DNA of 64,000 nt from Myxococcus eversor (GTDB taxonomy: Bacteria > Myxococcota > Myxococcia > Myxococcales > Myxococcaceae), in NCBI RefSeq assembly GCF_010894455.1, contig NZ_JAAIXY010000024.1, positions 124,001 through 188,000 on the forward strand. The letters are read 5' to 3'. Each line of letters starts with the position of its first letter. The first letter of the stretch is position 1. Below the pieces are notes generated by a model. It was not told the DNA's origin and ran no database searches. It saw nothing but the letters and a program-made list of their open reading frames with translations. Made by a program: the position numbers and the translations under genes. This document shows, piece after piece, positions 9,524 to 17,638 of this stretch.

Positions 9524-9525
9524 TC

Positions 9526-9948
9526 ATGGGCGCGCGCAGAACGGGACGTGAGCGGGCGTTGCAGGCGCTCTACCAGTTGGAGATGGCGGCGGGCGCGTCC
9601 GTGAATGACGCCCTGGAGTCGGCCTGGACGGCGTCGGAAGAGGAGAAGCGCGAGCCGGACGCGGTGAAGTTCGCCCGCGAGCTGGTGGAGGGCGTGCAGG
9701 CCCACCGCGCGGAAATCGACCGGCTCATCGAGTCGCACAGCCACAACTGGCGGCTGGACCGCATGTCGCGCATCGACCGCAACGTCCTGCGCGTGGGCAT
9801 CTTCGAGCTGAAGTACCGTCCGGACATCCCTCGCAAGGTCACCATCAACGAAGCGGTGGAGCTGGGGAAGAACTTCGGGACGGAGGAGTCCAGCGCCTTC
9901 GTCAACGGCCTGTTGGACCGGGTGGCCGTGGCGCTGAACAAGGCCTGA
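9526..9948 (+). CDS. nusB: Transcription antitermination protein NusB
   Basis: A 140-residue all-helical RNA-binding factor that joins S10 (NusE) on boxA of rRNA leaders. The N-terminus GRERALQALYQLEM, the central RMSRIDRNVLRVGIFEL and the C-terminal NEAVELGKNFGTEESSAFVNGLLD are family signatures. The ATG lies 2 bases after the ribH stop, with a purine-rich AGGAAGGG inside the end of ribH. It closes the housekeeping operon. Confidence 0.96.
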   Translation: MGARRTGRERALQALYQLEMAAGASVNDALESAWTASEEEKREPDAVKFARELVEGVQAHRAEIDRLIESHSHNWRLDRMSRIDRNVLRVGIFELKYRPDIPRKVTINEAVELGKNFGTEESSAFVNGLLDRVAVALNKA

Positions 9949-9982
9949 GCAGCGGAGCTTCGAGCGGAAGAAGGGACGCGCC

Positions 9983-10474
9983 GTGAGCCAGACGACGACG
10001 CACGACATCGGGATGGAAGGGCTGGACTCGCTGTCCGGAGTGGACGCCCTGTGTCTCTTCGTGGCGCAGGATGACCGGCCCCTGCCGGCCACCGCGGGCT
10101 ACGTGGACTGGCGCCTGTGTGGCGTGCTGTCGCGCGTGCTCAAGGGCGGCTTCTTCTCCGGCGAGAAGGACGACTGGCTCCTGCTCCCCTCCGATGGGAA
10201 GCTGGAGGTGCCGCGCATCTTCGTCGTCGGCCTGGGGGCCCGTCGTCAGCTCGACGCGGAGGGACTCCAGGAGGCGCTGGCCGGGGCGGGCAAGGTGCTG
10301 AGCCGGGCCAAGGTGGCGTCGGTGGCGCTGGAGATTCCCGCCGGGGGTTCGCTGGATGACGCGGCGCGGGCAGAGGGCTTCCAGAAGGGCTTCGTCCCAG
10401 CGTTCAAGGGCGGACGGGTGGCCCTCCTGGTGGACAAGGCGCTCGTCCGGCTCCTACCAGGCAGGAAGGGCTGA
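9983..10474 (+). CDS. Stand-alone M17 leucyl-aminopeptidase N-terminal-domain protein
   Basis: A 163-residue protein resembling only the N-terminal (macro-like) domain of M17 leucyl aminopeptidases: DALCLFVAQDDRPLPA, GVLSRVLKGGFFSGEKDDWLLLP and PRIFVVGLGARRQLDAEGLQEALAGAG follow the family pattern. The metal-binding catalytic domain is absent, so no peptidase activity is expected. In full-length family members this domain takes part in hexamer assembly and, in PepA, DNA binding; its role alone is unknown. The start is GTG at 9983, 34 bases after nusB. It lies between nusB and the chemosensory genes and may belong to either transcript. Confidence 0.7.
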   Translation: MSQTTTHDIGMEGLDSLSGVDALCLFVAQDDRPLPATAGYVDWRLCGVLSRVLKGGFFSGEKDDWLLLPSDGKLEVPRIFVVGLGARRQLDAEGLQEALAGAGKVLSRAKVASVALEIPAGGSLDDAARAEGFQKGFVPAFKGGRVALLVDKALVRLLPGRKG

Positions 10475-10533
10475 AGCGCAGCGACCGGGCAGGCCTTCTG
10501 TTAGAGTGGGGGAACCGTCCGGGGCGTGCGCTC

Positions 10534-10908
10534 ATGCGTGTCAAGGTGCTGATTGTCGAGGACTCCAAGGCGTCGCGCGAGTACATCGCGTCGACCGTGG
10601 AGGCCGTGGAGGGCATCGAGGCCGTCGTCACCTCGAGCGGCTTCGAGGCCTTGAAGCTGCTGCCGCGCCACCGCTTCGAGCTCATCATCACCGACATCAA
10701 CATGCCCGACATCAACGGGCTGGAGCTCATCAACTTCGTCAAGAAGAACCCCAACTACCGCGACGTCCCGCTCTTCATCATCACCACTGAAGGGCGCGAG
10801 CAGGACCGCGACAGGGGCCTGGCGTTGGGCGCGGCGGAGTACCTGGTGAAGCCGTTCAAGCCGGGCAGCCTGGAAGGGCTCCTGCGCCGCTACCTGAAGC
10901 TGCCGTGA
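10534..10908 (+). CDS. CheY-like single-domain response regulator
   Basis: A 124-residue receiver without an output domain. The acidic pocket (Glu9, Asp10), phosphoacceptor Asp54 in ITDINMPDINGLELI, Thr84/Thr85 and Lys106 in YLVKPFKP are all intact, so phosphorylation is expected. Its stop overlaps the cheA start by 4 bases, which makes the adjacent CheA its likely phosphodonor. TAGAGT at 10502-10507 upstream may be a -10 element. A second receiver of the same type lies at the other end of the cluster, so the two may compete for phosphate or act as output and sink. Confidence 0.93.
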   Translation: MRVKVLIVEDSKASREYIASTVEAVEGIEAVVTSSGFEALKLLPRHRFELIITDINMPDINGLELINFVKKNPNYRDVPLFIITTEGREQDRDRGLALGAAEYLVKPFKPGSLEGLLRRYLKLP

Positions 10909-13253
10909 GCGCTCCGAGCAAGGCGCTGGCCGAGTTCGTGGCCGAGGCGACCGAGATTCTGGAGGCGCTCGGCAAGGACCTGCTCGTGCTGGACGAGCGG
11001 CGCGGCCAGGAGGCGGACCCCGACCGGGTCAACGGCATCTTCCGCGCGGCGCACTCGCTCAAGGGCCTGGCGGGGCTCTTCGGCCAGGAGCGCATCTCCC
11101 GGCTGGCGCACGGGACGGAGGACCTGCTCGACAGGCTGCGGCTGGGCAAGCTGCACTTGAACGACGCGGTGCTCGACACGCTGATTGAAGCGCTGGACGC
11201 CTTCCAGGCGCTGCTGGCGGAGACGGCGCGGGGCACGGAGACGGACGGCCTCACGCGGCGCGCGGACGGCATGGCGGAGCGGCTGGGGCATCTGGGCGAG
11301 GCGCCCGTCGCTCGGGACGAAGACCCTTTGGACCGGTTGGAGCTGGAAGCGCAGGTGCGCTCCGTCTTCACCGAGTACGAGGAGCACCGGCTCCGGGAGA
11401 ACGTGCGCAAGGGCGTGTCGATGTGGCGCGTGCGCGCCGCGTTCGACCTGTCCGACTTCGACAAGGGCCTGGCGGACCTGAACACGCGCCTCAAGCCCCT
11501 GGGCGAGGTCATCAGCACGCTGCCGTCGGCCCAGCCCGGTGGCGCGCATGGCATCGCCTTCGACCTCATCTTCGGCACCCAGGTCTCCGTGCCGGAGCTG
11601 GAGTCGGGGCTGAAGGGCACTCCGGCGGAGCTGGCGCGGCTCGCGGTGAGGCCCGCGACGACCCGAAGCGCCGAGGCCCTGGTCCGCGCCACCGAATCGC
11701 CCGCCATCGTCCTGGGGACCCTGGGCGTCGGCTCGGCGCCCGAGGCCTCCACCGGGACTTCGCCTCCCGCCAGTCGCGGGGTGCGCGCCGCGACGGATGG
11801 GGGGACTCATCAACCCTTGTTCCCGCTGGCGTCGGACCCCTCCGACACGGAGCAGGGTGAGACGGGCGCGTCCGGGCAGGACTCCGAGCCCGACGGAGAA
11901 CCCGCCCCCTCGACGAAGGGCCCCTCGCTGGTGACGTATCTCCAGGGGCCCGGAGGCCGTGCGCCCGCGCTCGCGGCAACGCCCTCGGGCGCGTCTCAGG
12001 CGGGAGCCGGGGCCGCATCGGCCTTGGCCGAGCCGTCGCTGCGCTCCCTCACGCAGACGGTGCGCGTGGACATCGGCAAGCTGGATGGCCTCATCAACAT
12101 GGTGGGCGAGCTCTTGCTCATCAAGGCCAGCCTCCAGCGGCTCGCGGAGTCGGCGCGGCAGGAAGGCGTGGTGCCTTTGTCGAAGCTGTTCGGCCAGGAG
12201 CTGGCGCGCGAGACGCGGGGCCTGGAGCGCAAGCTGGAGGCGCTGCAGGAGGGCCTGCTGGAAGCGCGGATGGTGCCGGTGGGCCAGGTGTTCGACAAAC
12301 TGGCCCGGCTGGTGCGCCGAATCACTCGCGAAGCGGGCAAGGAGATCGACTTCGTCATCGGCGGCGGCGAGGTGGAGCTGGACAAGCTCATCGTCGAGGA
12401 GCTGAGCGATCCGCTGATGCACCTCATCCGCAACGCCATCGACCACGGTGTCGAGTCACCGGACACGCGGCTGGCGGCGGGCAAGCCCCGGCGCGCGGTG
12501 GTGTCGCTGCGGGCCGAGCAGAAGGGCAATCACGTCGTCATCCAGGTGAGTGACGATGGGGCGGGCATCGACGAGCTGCGCGTGCGCGAGGTGGCGTTGA
12601 CGCGCGGCCTCATCACCCGCGCGCAGGCGGAGGAGATGGGGCGCCGGGAGCTGCTCAACCTCATCTTCCTGCCGGGCTTCTCCACCGCGCGCAGCGTGTC
12701 CGAACTCTCCGGCCGAGGCGTGGGCCTGGACGTGGTGAAGAACAACCTGGGCAACCTCTCCGGCATCATCGACGTGTGGAGCGAGCGCGGGAAGGGCACG
12801 GCCTTCCACCTGACGTTGCCCGTCACGCTCGCCATCATCCGCGCGCTGGTGGTGGGGGTGAGCGCTCGCACGTACGCGGTGCCGCTCAACAGCGTGTTGG
12901 AGATCCTCTCCGTCCAGCCTCGGGAGATACGCACCATGGAGCGCCGCGAGGTGCTGGACGTGCGGGGCCAGACTCTGCCCTTCGTGCGGCTGTCGCGGCT
13001 GTTCGGCCTGCCGGAGCGGCCCGTGAGCCGCTACTTCGTGGTGGTGGTGGGGCTGGCGCAGGAGCGGCTGGGCATCGCCGTGGACGAGCTGTTCGGCCAG
13101 CAGGACATCGTCACCAAGCCCCTGGGCGGCCGGTTGCAGTCCGTCCGGGGCATCTCCGGGGCCACGGACCTGGGGAACCGGCGGCCGGTGCTGGTGCTGG
13201 ACGTGGCGGCGCTGCTGGAAGAGGGACTGGCCCTGGAGCGAAGGCGGGCCTGA
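10905..13253 (+). CDS. cheA: Chemosensory histidine kinase CheA
   Basis: A 782-residue kinase. Residues 1-105 form an HPt domain with phospho-acceptor His50 (RAAHSLKGLAGLFG). Residues about 140-245 are a conserved intermediate domain (TEYEEHRLRENVRKG), followed by a Pro/Ser/Gly-rich linker to about 380. The dimerisation helix pair starts near 384 (VRVDIGKLDGLINMVGELL), the ATPase has HLIRNAIDHG (about 505), DDGAGID (about 550) and GRGVGLD (about 603), and a CheW-like domain fills 640-782. No receiver domain is fused, unlike FrzE-type CheA. GTG at 10905 overlaps the previous stop. No receptor gene accompanies it. Confidence 0.95.
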   Translation: MSAPSKALAEFVAEATEILEALGKDLLVLDERRGQEADPDRVNGIFRAAHSLKGLAGLFGQERISRLAHGTEDLLDRLRLGKLHLNDAVLDTLIEALDAFQALLAETARGTETDGLTRRADGMAERLGHLGEAPVARDEDPLDRLELEAQVRSVFTEYEEHRLRENVRKGVSMWRVRAAFDLSDFDKGLADLNTRLKPLGEVISTLPSAQPGGAHGIAFDLIFGTQVSVPELESGLKGTPAELARLAVRPATTRSAEALVRATESPAIVLGTLGVGSAPEASTGTSPPASRGVRAATDGGTHQPLFPLASDPSDTEQGETGASGQDSEPDGEPAPSTKGPSLVTYLQGPGGRAPALAATPSGASQAGAGAASALAEPSLRSLTQTVRVDIGKLDGLINMVGELLLIKASLQRLAESARQEGVVPLSKLFGQELARETRGLERKLEALQEGLLEARMVPVGQVFDKLARLVRRITREAGKEIDFVIGGGEVELDKLIVEELSDPLMHLIRNAIDHGVESPDTRLAAGKPRRAVVSLRAEQKGNHVVIQVSDDGAGIDELRVREVALTRGLITRAQAEEMGRRELLNLIFLPGFSTARSVSELSGRGVGLDVVKNNLGNLSGIIDVWSERGKGTAFHLTLPVTLAIIRALVVGVSARTYAVPLNSVLEILSVQPREIRTMERREVLDVRGQTLPFVRLSRLFGLPERPVSRYFVVVVGLAQERLGIAVDELFGQQDIVTKPLGGRLQSVRGISGATDLGNRRPVLVLDVAALLEEGLALERRRA

Positions 13254-13279
13254 CGTCCGCCTTGGCCGGCTGCTATCCT
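13250..13279 (+). promoter_or_regulatory. Candidate promoter ahead of the first cheW
   Basis: CTGACG (13250-13255), an 18-base spacer and TATCCT (13274-13279) lie at the end of cheA. The predicted start falls at or next to the cheW GTG at 13288, and no Shine-Dalgarno site is visible, so the transcript would be leaderless. It would allow the cheW genes to be made independently of cheA. Confidence 0.4.
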
Positions 13280-13287
13280 CACGCGCT

Positions 13288-13854
13288 GTGTCCCGGTTCG
13301 CCGAACTGCTCGACGACTTCTTCTTCCGTCCGGACGAGGATGTCAGCGGCTTGCAGGACTTCGCCGCCGGCAGCGACGGTGTCGCCTCGGCCGCGCCCGA
13401 GGAAGTCCCGGAGGAGTACCTGTCCTTCCGCCTGGAGGGTGAGTCCTATGCGGTGCCCATCCGCGCGGTGCGCGAAATCTCCAAGGTGCCCCCGCTGACG
13501 GAGATTCCGAGGGCCGAGCCCCACCTGCTCGGGGTGATGAACCTGCGCGGGGAGCTGCTGCCCGCGTACGACATCAAGGTCCGGCTGGGGCTGGCCGAGA
13601 AGGCACCCCTGGTCGCCGGGCCGGACGCGCCCGTGCCTCCTCGGGACGCGCGCATCCTGGTGCTGCGCACGGAGACGGGGCCCGCGGGAGTGTGGGTGGA
13701 CACCGTGTCCGGCGTGGTGAAGCTCAAGCCCTCGATGCTGGAGCCGCCACCGCCCGGTCTGCGACGGGGAGACAAGGACTGTGTCGTGGGCATCGGCCGA
13801 CGCGGGCCTTCGCTGTACATCCTGCTGGACCCTGAACAGGCGCTGGCGCCATGA
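13288..13854 (+). CDS. cheW: CheW-family coupling protein (first copy)
   Basis: A 188-residue CheW protein. Residues about 40-185 match the coupling fold: YLSFRLEGESYAVPIRAVREISKVPPLTEIPRAEPHLLGVMNLRGELLPAYDIK. The first 40 residues, rich in Asp and Ala, are an extension not found in minimal CheW. CheW bridges receptors and CheA in the signalling array. GTG at 13288 is the start; no good ribosome binding site precedes it. Its stop overlaps the start of a second cheW by 4 bases. Confidence 0.9.
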   Translation: MSRFAELLDDFFFRPDEDVSGLQDFAAGSDGVASAAPEEVPEEYLSFRLEGESYAVPIRAVREISKVPPLTEIPRAEPHLLGVMNLRGELLPAYDIKVRLGLAEKAPLVAGPDAPVPPRDARILVLRTETGPAGVWVDTVSGVVKLKPSMLEPPPPGLRRGDKDCVVGIGRRGPSLYILLDPEQALAP

Positions 13855-14375
13855 AGGACTCCGTCAACCTGCTGGCGCGTCACCCCTCGGGGGGGCCAGA
13901 TGCGCCCGGTGAGCAGCCGGACACCCTCGTGCAGCTCTGCGCCTTCTTCGTGGGCGAGGAGGAGTACGTGCTGGATATCCAGCGCGTCGAGGAGGTGCTG
14001 CCGCTCCAGCGCGTGACGCCCATTCCGCATGCGCCCTCGTTCGTGGAGGGCGTGCTTCACCTGCGGGGCGTCATCCTCCCGGTGGTGGACCTGCGCCGCC
14101 AGCTCCAGGGCCAACCCTCGGTGGAGTCACGCAAGGCGCGGCTCCTGGTGTGTCGGCTGGGCGCGCGGCGGGTGGCGGTGCGGGTGGAGCGGGTGGCGGA
14201 GGTGTTGCGCGTGCGGCGGGGCGATATCAAGCCCGCGCCGGCGCTGCGGGTGTCGGGGCGCTCGCCCTTCGTGGTGGGCGTGTGTGGCCCTCCGGACCGT
14301 CTGCGGTTGCTGCTCGACTTGAAGGCCTTGCTGCGCGCGGAGCTGGAGCACGAAGCGGTGCGCCCGACGAAGTGA
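13851..14375 (+). CDS. CheW-family coupling protein (second copy)
   Basis: A 174-residue CheW-domain protein whose ATG overlaps the previous stop (ATGA). The motif EEEYVLDIQRVEEVLPLQRVTPIPHAPSFVEGV, split over the canonical strands, and LHLRGVILPVVDLRRQL identify the fold. The sequence is clearly diverged from the first CheW and its C-terminal half is unusually Arg-rich. Two different CheW proteins in one operon suggest two coupling contexts, for example distinct receptors or a link to the HEAT-repeat protein; that is inference. Confidence 0.88.
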   Translation: MKDSVNLLARHPSGGPDAPGEQPDTLVQLCAFFVGEEEYVLDIQRVEEVLPLQRVTPIPHAPSFVEGVLHLRGVILPVVDLRRQLQGQPSVESRKARLLVCRLGARRVAVRVERVAEVLRVRRGDIKPAPALRVSGRSPFVVGVCGPPDRLRLLLDLKALLRAELEHEAVRPTK

Positions 14376-14381
14376 AGAGGG

Positions 14382-14777
14382 ATGACGATGGACATGCAGC
14401 GCAGTGACTTGGACAACCACCGCCGCATCCTGGGCATCGCGCTCATCGCCATCAACGCGCTCACCGTGCTGGCGGGCATCGCGTTGAGCATCTTCTTCGC
14501 GTTCGGCGGGTTGATGATGGTGGGCGAAGAGGCCCGTGCCCGGGACCAGGTCGCCTACTGGCTCATCGGCGGCGGGCTCAGTGCGTGCGTCCTGGCGTTC
14601 GGCCTTCCAGGTGTCATCGCCGGCATCGGCCTGTTGAAGCGTCGCAGGTGGTCGCGGGTGCTGGCCCTCATCGTGGGAATCCTTGGGCTGTTCAACTTCC
14701 CGCTGGGCACCTGTCTGGGCATCTACGCCATCTGGTTCTACGCCCAGGAAGGCTCCGCCCAGGTCCTCGAGTCATGA
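14382..14777 (+). CDS. Small membrane protein of the chemosensory operon
   Basis: A 131-residue protein of unknown function with about three predicted transmembrane segments near residues 16-40, 58-85 and 93-118, separated by short charged loops (EEARARDQ and KRRRWSR). It has no receptor, HAMP or signalling domain. Starts at 14382, 14388 and 14394 are all ATG in frame; AAGAGGG at 14375-14381 best suits 14388. It overlaps the following gene by 4 bases, so it is translated as part of the operon. It might anchor or sense at the membrane, but nothing in the sequence shows this. Confidence 0.8.
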   Translation: MTMDMQRSDLDNHRRILGIALIAINALTVLAGIALSIFFAFGGLMMVGEEARARDQVAYWLIGGGLSACVLAFGLPGVIAGIGLLKRRRWSRVLALIVGILGLFNFPLGTCLGIYAIWFYAQEGSAQVLES

Positions 14778-16750
14778 GTCACCTGCCCGTCTTTCCCGCG
14801 GAGGAGGAGCGCTACCGGTCGCTCCAGGAGTTGGATCCGCGTGGCGGGGGCAGCCTGGACGTGCTCGTGGCGGGGCTCCATGACGAGAGCTGGCGGGTGC
14901 GCCACGCGGCGGCGGAGGGGCTCCAGCGGCTGTCCTCCCCGACGGACGTGGCGCTCCGGCTCGTCGACGTGCTGGGGGAGCGCGGTGAGACGGGGGCTCG
15001 CAACGCGGCGGCGGAGGCGCTGGTGGGGCTGGGACTGGCCGCCCTGGGCCCGCTGGTGAAGCTGCTGGGACATCCTGACCCGGACCAGCGCAAGTTCGCG
15101 GCGGACATCCTCGGGCAGCTCGGGCTTCATGCGGCGGAAGCCCCGCTGGTGCAAGCGCTGGAGGACCCGGACCTCAACGTGCGCGTGGCGGTGTCGGAGG
15201 CCCTGGGCCGGGTGGGCAGTGAGCACGGCGCGCGCGCGCTGGAGCGCCTGTTGAACGACGCGGAGCCGCTGCTCCGACTGTCCGCGCTGGAGGGCCTGGT
15301 GCTGCTGCGCCGTCCTCCGCCGCTGCCGGTGGTGGTATCGCTGTTGGACGACACGCGACTGAGGCGCAGTGCCTTCCGGGCGCTCGGCCTGATTCCCCAG
15401 GTGGCGGCCACGGAGTTGCTGTGTCAGGGACTGGAGTCCTCCACCCGCTCCGTGCGCGAGGCGGCCCTCGCGGCGCTCGGCATGCAAGCGTCGCTGGTGG
15501 AGTCCGCGCGGCGCGGTGAGCTGGAGGCGGTCATCCACGCGGCGCTGCGGCGCTTGCCGGACGCGGTGGCTCGACTGGCCCAGGCGCTGGAGTCGGAGGA
15601 CGTGACGGTGCGCGCGGGCGCGCTGCTGGCGGTGGCGGCGCTGGGCGAGGCCTCCCTGGCCGTGCCCGTGGCCGAGGCCGCTCGCGAGGACCGCCTGCTT
15701 CGGGACGTGCTGAGCACGCTGGGGCGGCTGGGCGCGGAGGGTGGGCGCACGTTGCTCGCGGGGATGTCGGACCTGTCAGCGCCCGCGCGGGCGGCGGCGG
15801 CCGAGGCCCTGGTGGACCTGGTGGATGAGACGTCCGTCACGCCGCTGTGCGCGCTCTTGGAGTGGGCGGAGGACGACTTGCGCGGCGTGGTGGTGCGAGC
15901 GCTGGGGCGCACGCGCTCTCCGGAGGCGGCGAGCCCCCTGGTCGATTTGCTGAGGGACTCGGCGACGGCGGGCGCGGCGACGCGGGCGCTGGGCGTGCTC
16001 GCGGGGAGCTGTCGCGGGGCGGTGCTCGCGGCGCTGGAGGAGGCGGTGGCTCGGAGGGCGACGCCCGTGGCGGTGGCGGCGCTGGGCCGGGTGGGTGGCG
16101 CTCCCGCGTTGCCCTCGCTGCGCAAGCTGGCGCGGGACGTGGACCCCCGGTGGCGCGCCGCGGCGGTGGAGGTCGCGGGCGAGGTGGACGGCGGAGTGGG
16201 ACGGGAGCTGGCGCGCGCGGCGCTCGCGGACGAGGCGGCGCCGGTTCGGGCGGCGGGGGCTCGGGCCATGGGGCGACTGGGAGGCTCGGAGGCGGGGGCG
16301 CTGCTGCGCTCCGCGCTCCAGGACGAGGAGTCGTCGGTGCGACGGGCGGCGGTGGACGCGGTGGGCGAGAGTGGCGCCACGGACCGCGTCGCGGAGCTGG
16401 AGCCATTGGTGCGCCACCCCGATGGGGCGCTGGCGGTGGCGGCGGTGCGCGCGTTGTCGCGGCTGGGACGCGTGGGCGCGCGCGTGTTGAGAGAGGCCTC
16501 GAATCATCCGGACGCGGAGGTGGTGAAGGCGGTGCTGTCGGCGGGGGCGGTGTCTCGGGAGGGTGTGGCGCTGGCGGAGTCCCTGCTGGAGCATCCGCAC
16601 TGGGACGTGCGGGCGGCGGCGGCGCGGGTGCTGGGGGAGTCGGGCGGGCCGGAGAGCCTGGGCCCCACCCGGCGGGCGCTGGAGGCGGAGTCGGACGCCC
16701 TGGCCCGACAGGCGCTGGCAGACGCGGTGGCGCGCCTGTCTCGGCGCTGA
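14774..16750 (+). CDS. HEAT-repeat protein of the chemosensory operon
   Basis: A 658-residue protein built almost wholly of HEAT/PBS-lyase-like repeats of about 31 residues; more than a dozen can be traced, each with a core like D..VR.AAAEALG.LG (for example ESSVRRAAVDAVGESG and HWDVRAAAARVLGESG). There is no signal peptide, membrane segment or enzymatic motif, so it should be a cytoplasmic solenoid scaffold. The ATG overlaps the preceding stop; an upstream in-frame opening inside that gene was rejected. cheR follows after 15 bases. Within a cluster lacking a receptor, it is the best candidate for a docking or input component, which remains inference. Confidence 0.88.
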   Translation: MSHLPVFPAEEERYRSLQELDPRGGGSLDVLVAGLHDESWRVRHAAAEGLQRLSSPTDVALRLVDVLGERGETGARNAAAEALVGLGLAALGPLVKLLGHPDPDQRKFAADILGQLGLHAAEAPLVQALEDPDLNVRVAVSEALGRVGSEHGARALERLLNDAEPLLRLSALEGLVLLRRPPPLPVVVSLLDDTRLRRSAFRALGLIPQVAATELLCQGLESSTRSVREAALAALGMQASLVESARRGELEAVIHAALRRLPDAVARLAQALESEDVTVRAGALLAVAALGEASLAVPVAEAAREDRLLRDVLSTLGRLGAEGGRTLLAGMSDLSAPARAAAAEALVDLVDETSVTPLCALLEWAEDDLRGVVVRALGRTRSPEAASPLVDLLRDSATAGAATRALGVLAGSCRGAVLAALEEAVARRATPVAVAALGRVGGAPALPSLRKLARDVDPRWRAAAVEVAGEVDGGVGRELARAALADEAAPVRAAGARAMGRLGGSEAGALLRSALQDEESSVRRAAVDAVGESGATDRVAELEPLVRHPDGALAVAAVRALSRLGRVGARVLREASNHPDAEVVKAVLSAGAVSREGVALAESLLEHPHWDVRAAAARVLGESGGPESLGPTRRALEAESDALARQALADAVARLSRR

Positions 16751-16765
16751 GCGAGGGGACACGGG

Positions 16766-17638
16766 GTGGCGCGCTTCGACGACAGCCGGCCGGAGATGTC
16801 CGCGGAGGAGTTCCGGCTCCTGAGGGACCACGTGTACTCGCACTGCGGCATCCTGGTGCACGAGGACATGAAGTTCGTCATGGAGCGGCGGCTGTGGCCC
16901 CGGTTGGAAGCGCTGGGCGTGTCGGACTTCAGCGTGTACCACCGCTACCTCCGCTACGACGCGAACCGGCACGCGGAGCTGGAGGCAGCCGTCGAGTCGC
17001 TCACGACGCACGAGACGTACTTCTTCCGCGAGCCCTCGCAGCTCAAGGCGTTCCGAGAGGAGCTGCTGCCGCTCCTGGAGAAGCGCAACGCACGCACGAA
17101 GCGGCTGCGGCTGTGGTCGGCGGGGTGCTCCTCCGGCGAGGAGGCGTACACGCTGGCGATGCTTCTCAAGGACGAGCGCCGCTTCGAGGACTGGGACGTG
17201 GAGGTGTACGGCAGTGACATCTCCCGGCGCGTGCTGTCCATGGCCCGGAGCGCGGAGTATGGGCCGTCCGCGCTGCGCGCCACGTCGGCGGACCTGCTGG
17301 AGCGCTTCTTCGTGCCGGCGGGCAAGGCGAAGGTGCGGGTGCGTGACGACGTCCGGTCGATGGTGTCCTTCGGCCACCACAACCTGCTGGACGAGGCGGG
17401 CAGCCAACTGGTGATGAAGATGGACGCGGTGTTCTGCCGCAACGTGATGATCTACTTCGACCAGTCCGCGCGCAGGCGGGTGCTGCGCATCCTTCGCGAC
17501 CGGTTGGTGCCGGGAGGCTATCTGCTGCTGGGCCATTCGGAGAACCTGCTCAACCTGGGCGCGGACTTCGAGCTGGTGCACCTGCGAGGCGACCTGGTGT
17601 ACCGGCGGCCGGAGCTGACGGGGGGCGAGGCGCGATGA
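16766..17638 (+). CDS. cheR: Chemoreceptor methyltransferase CheR
   Basis: A 290-residue SAM-dependent enzyme that methylates glutamates of chemoreceptors. The N-terminal helical domain is followed by THETYFFREPSQL (about residue 81), the SAM-binding WSAGCSSGEEAYTLAM (117-132), DAVFCRNVMIYFD and GGYLLLGHSENL, all standard. The start is GTG at 16766 with GAGGGG upstream. No C-terminal TPR extension or NWxxF-binding element is seen. Its presence implies methyl-accepting receptors exist for this system even though none is encoded here. It overlaps cheB by 4 bases. Confidence 0.95.
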   Translation: MARFDDSRPEMSAEEFRLLRDHVYSHCGILVHEDMKFVMERRLWPRLEALGVSDFSVYHRYLRYDANRHAELEAAVESLTTHETYFFREPSQLKAFREELLPLLEKRNARTKRLRLWSAGCSSGEEAYTLAMLLKDERRFEDWDVEVYGSDISRRVLSMARSAEYGPSALRATSADLLERFFVPAGKAKVRVRDDVRSMVSFGHHNLLDEAGSQLVMKMDAVFCRNVMIYFDQSARRRVLRILRDRLVPGGYLLLGHSENLLNLGADFELVHLRGDLVYRRPELTGGEAR

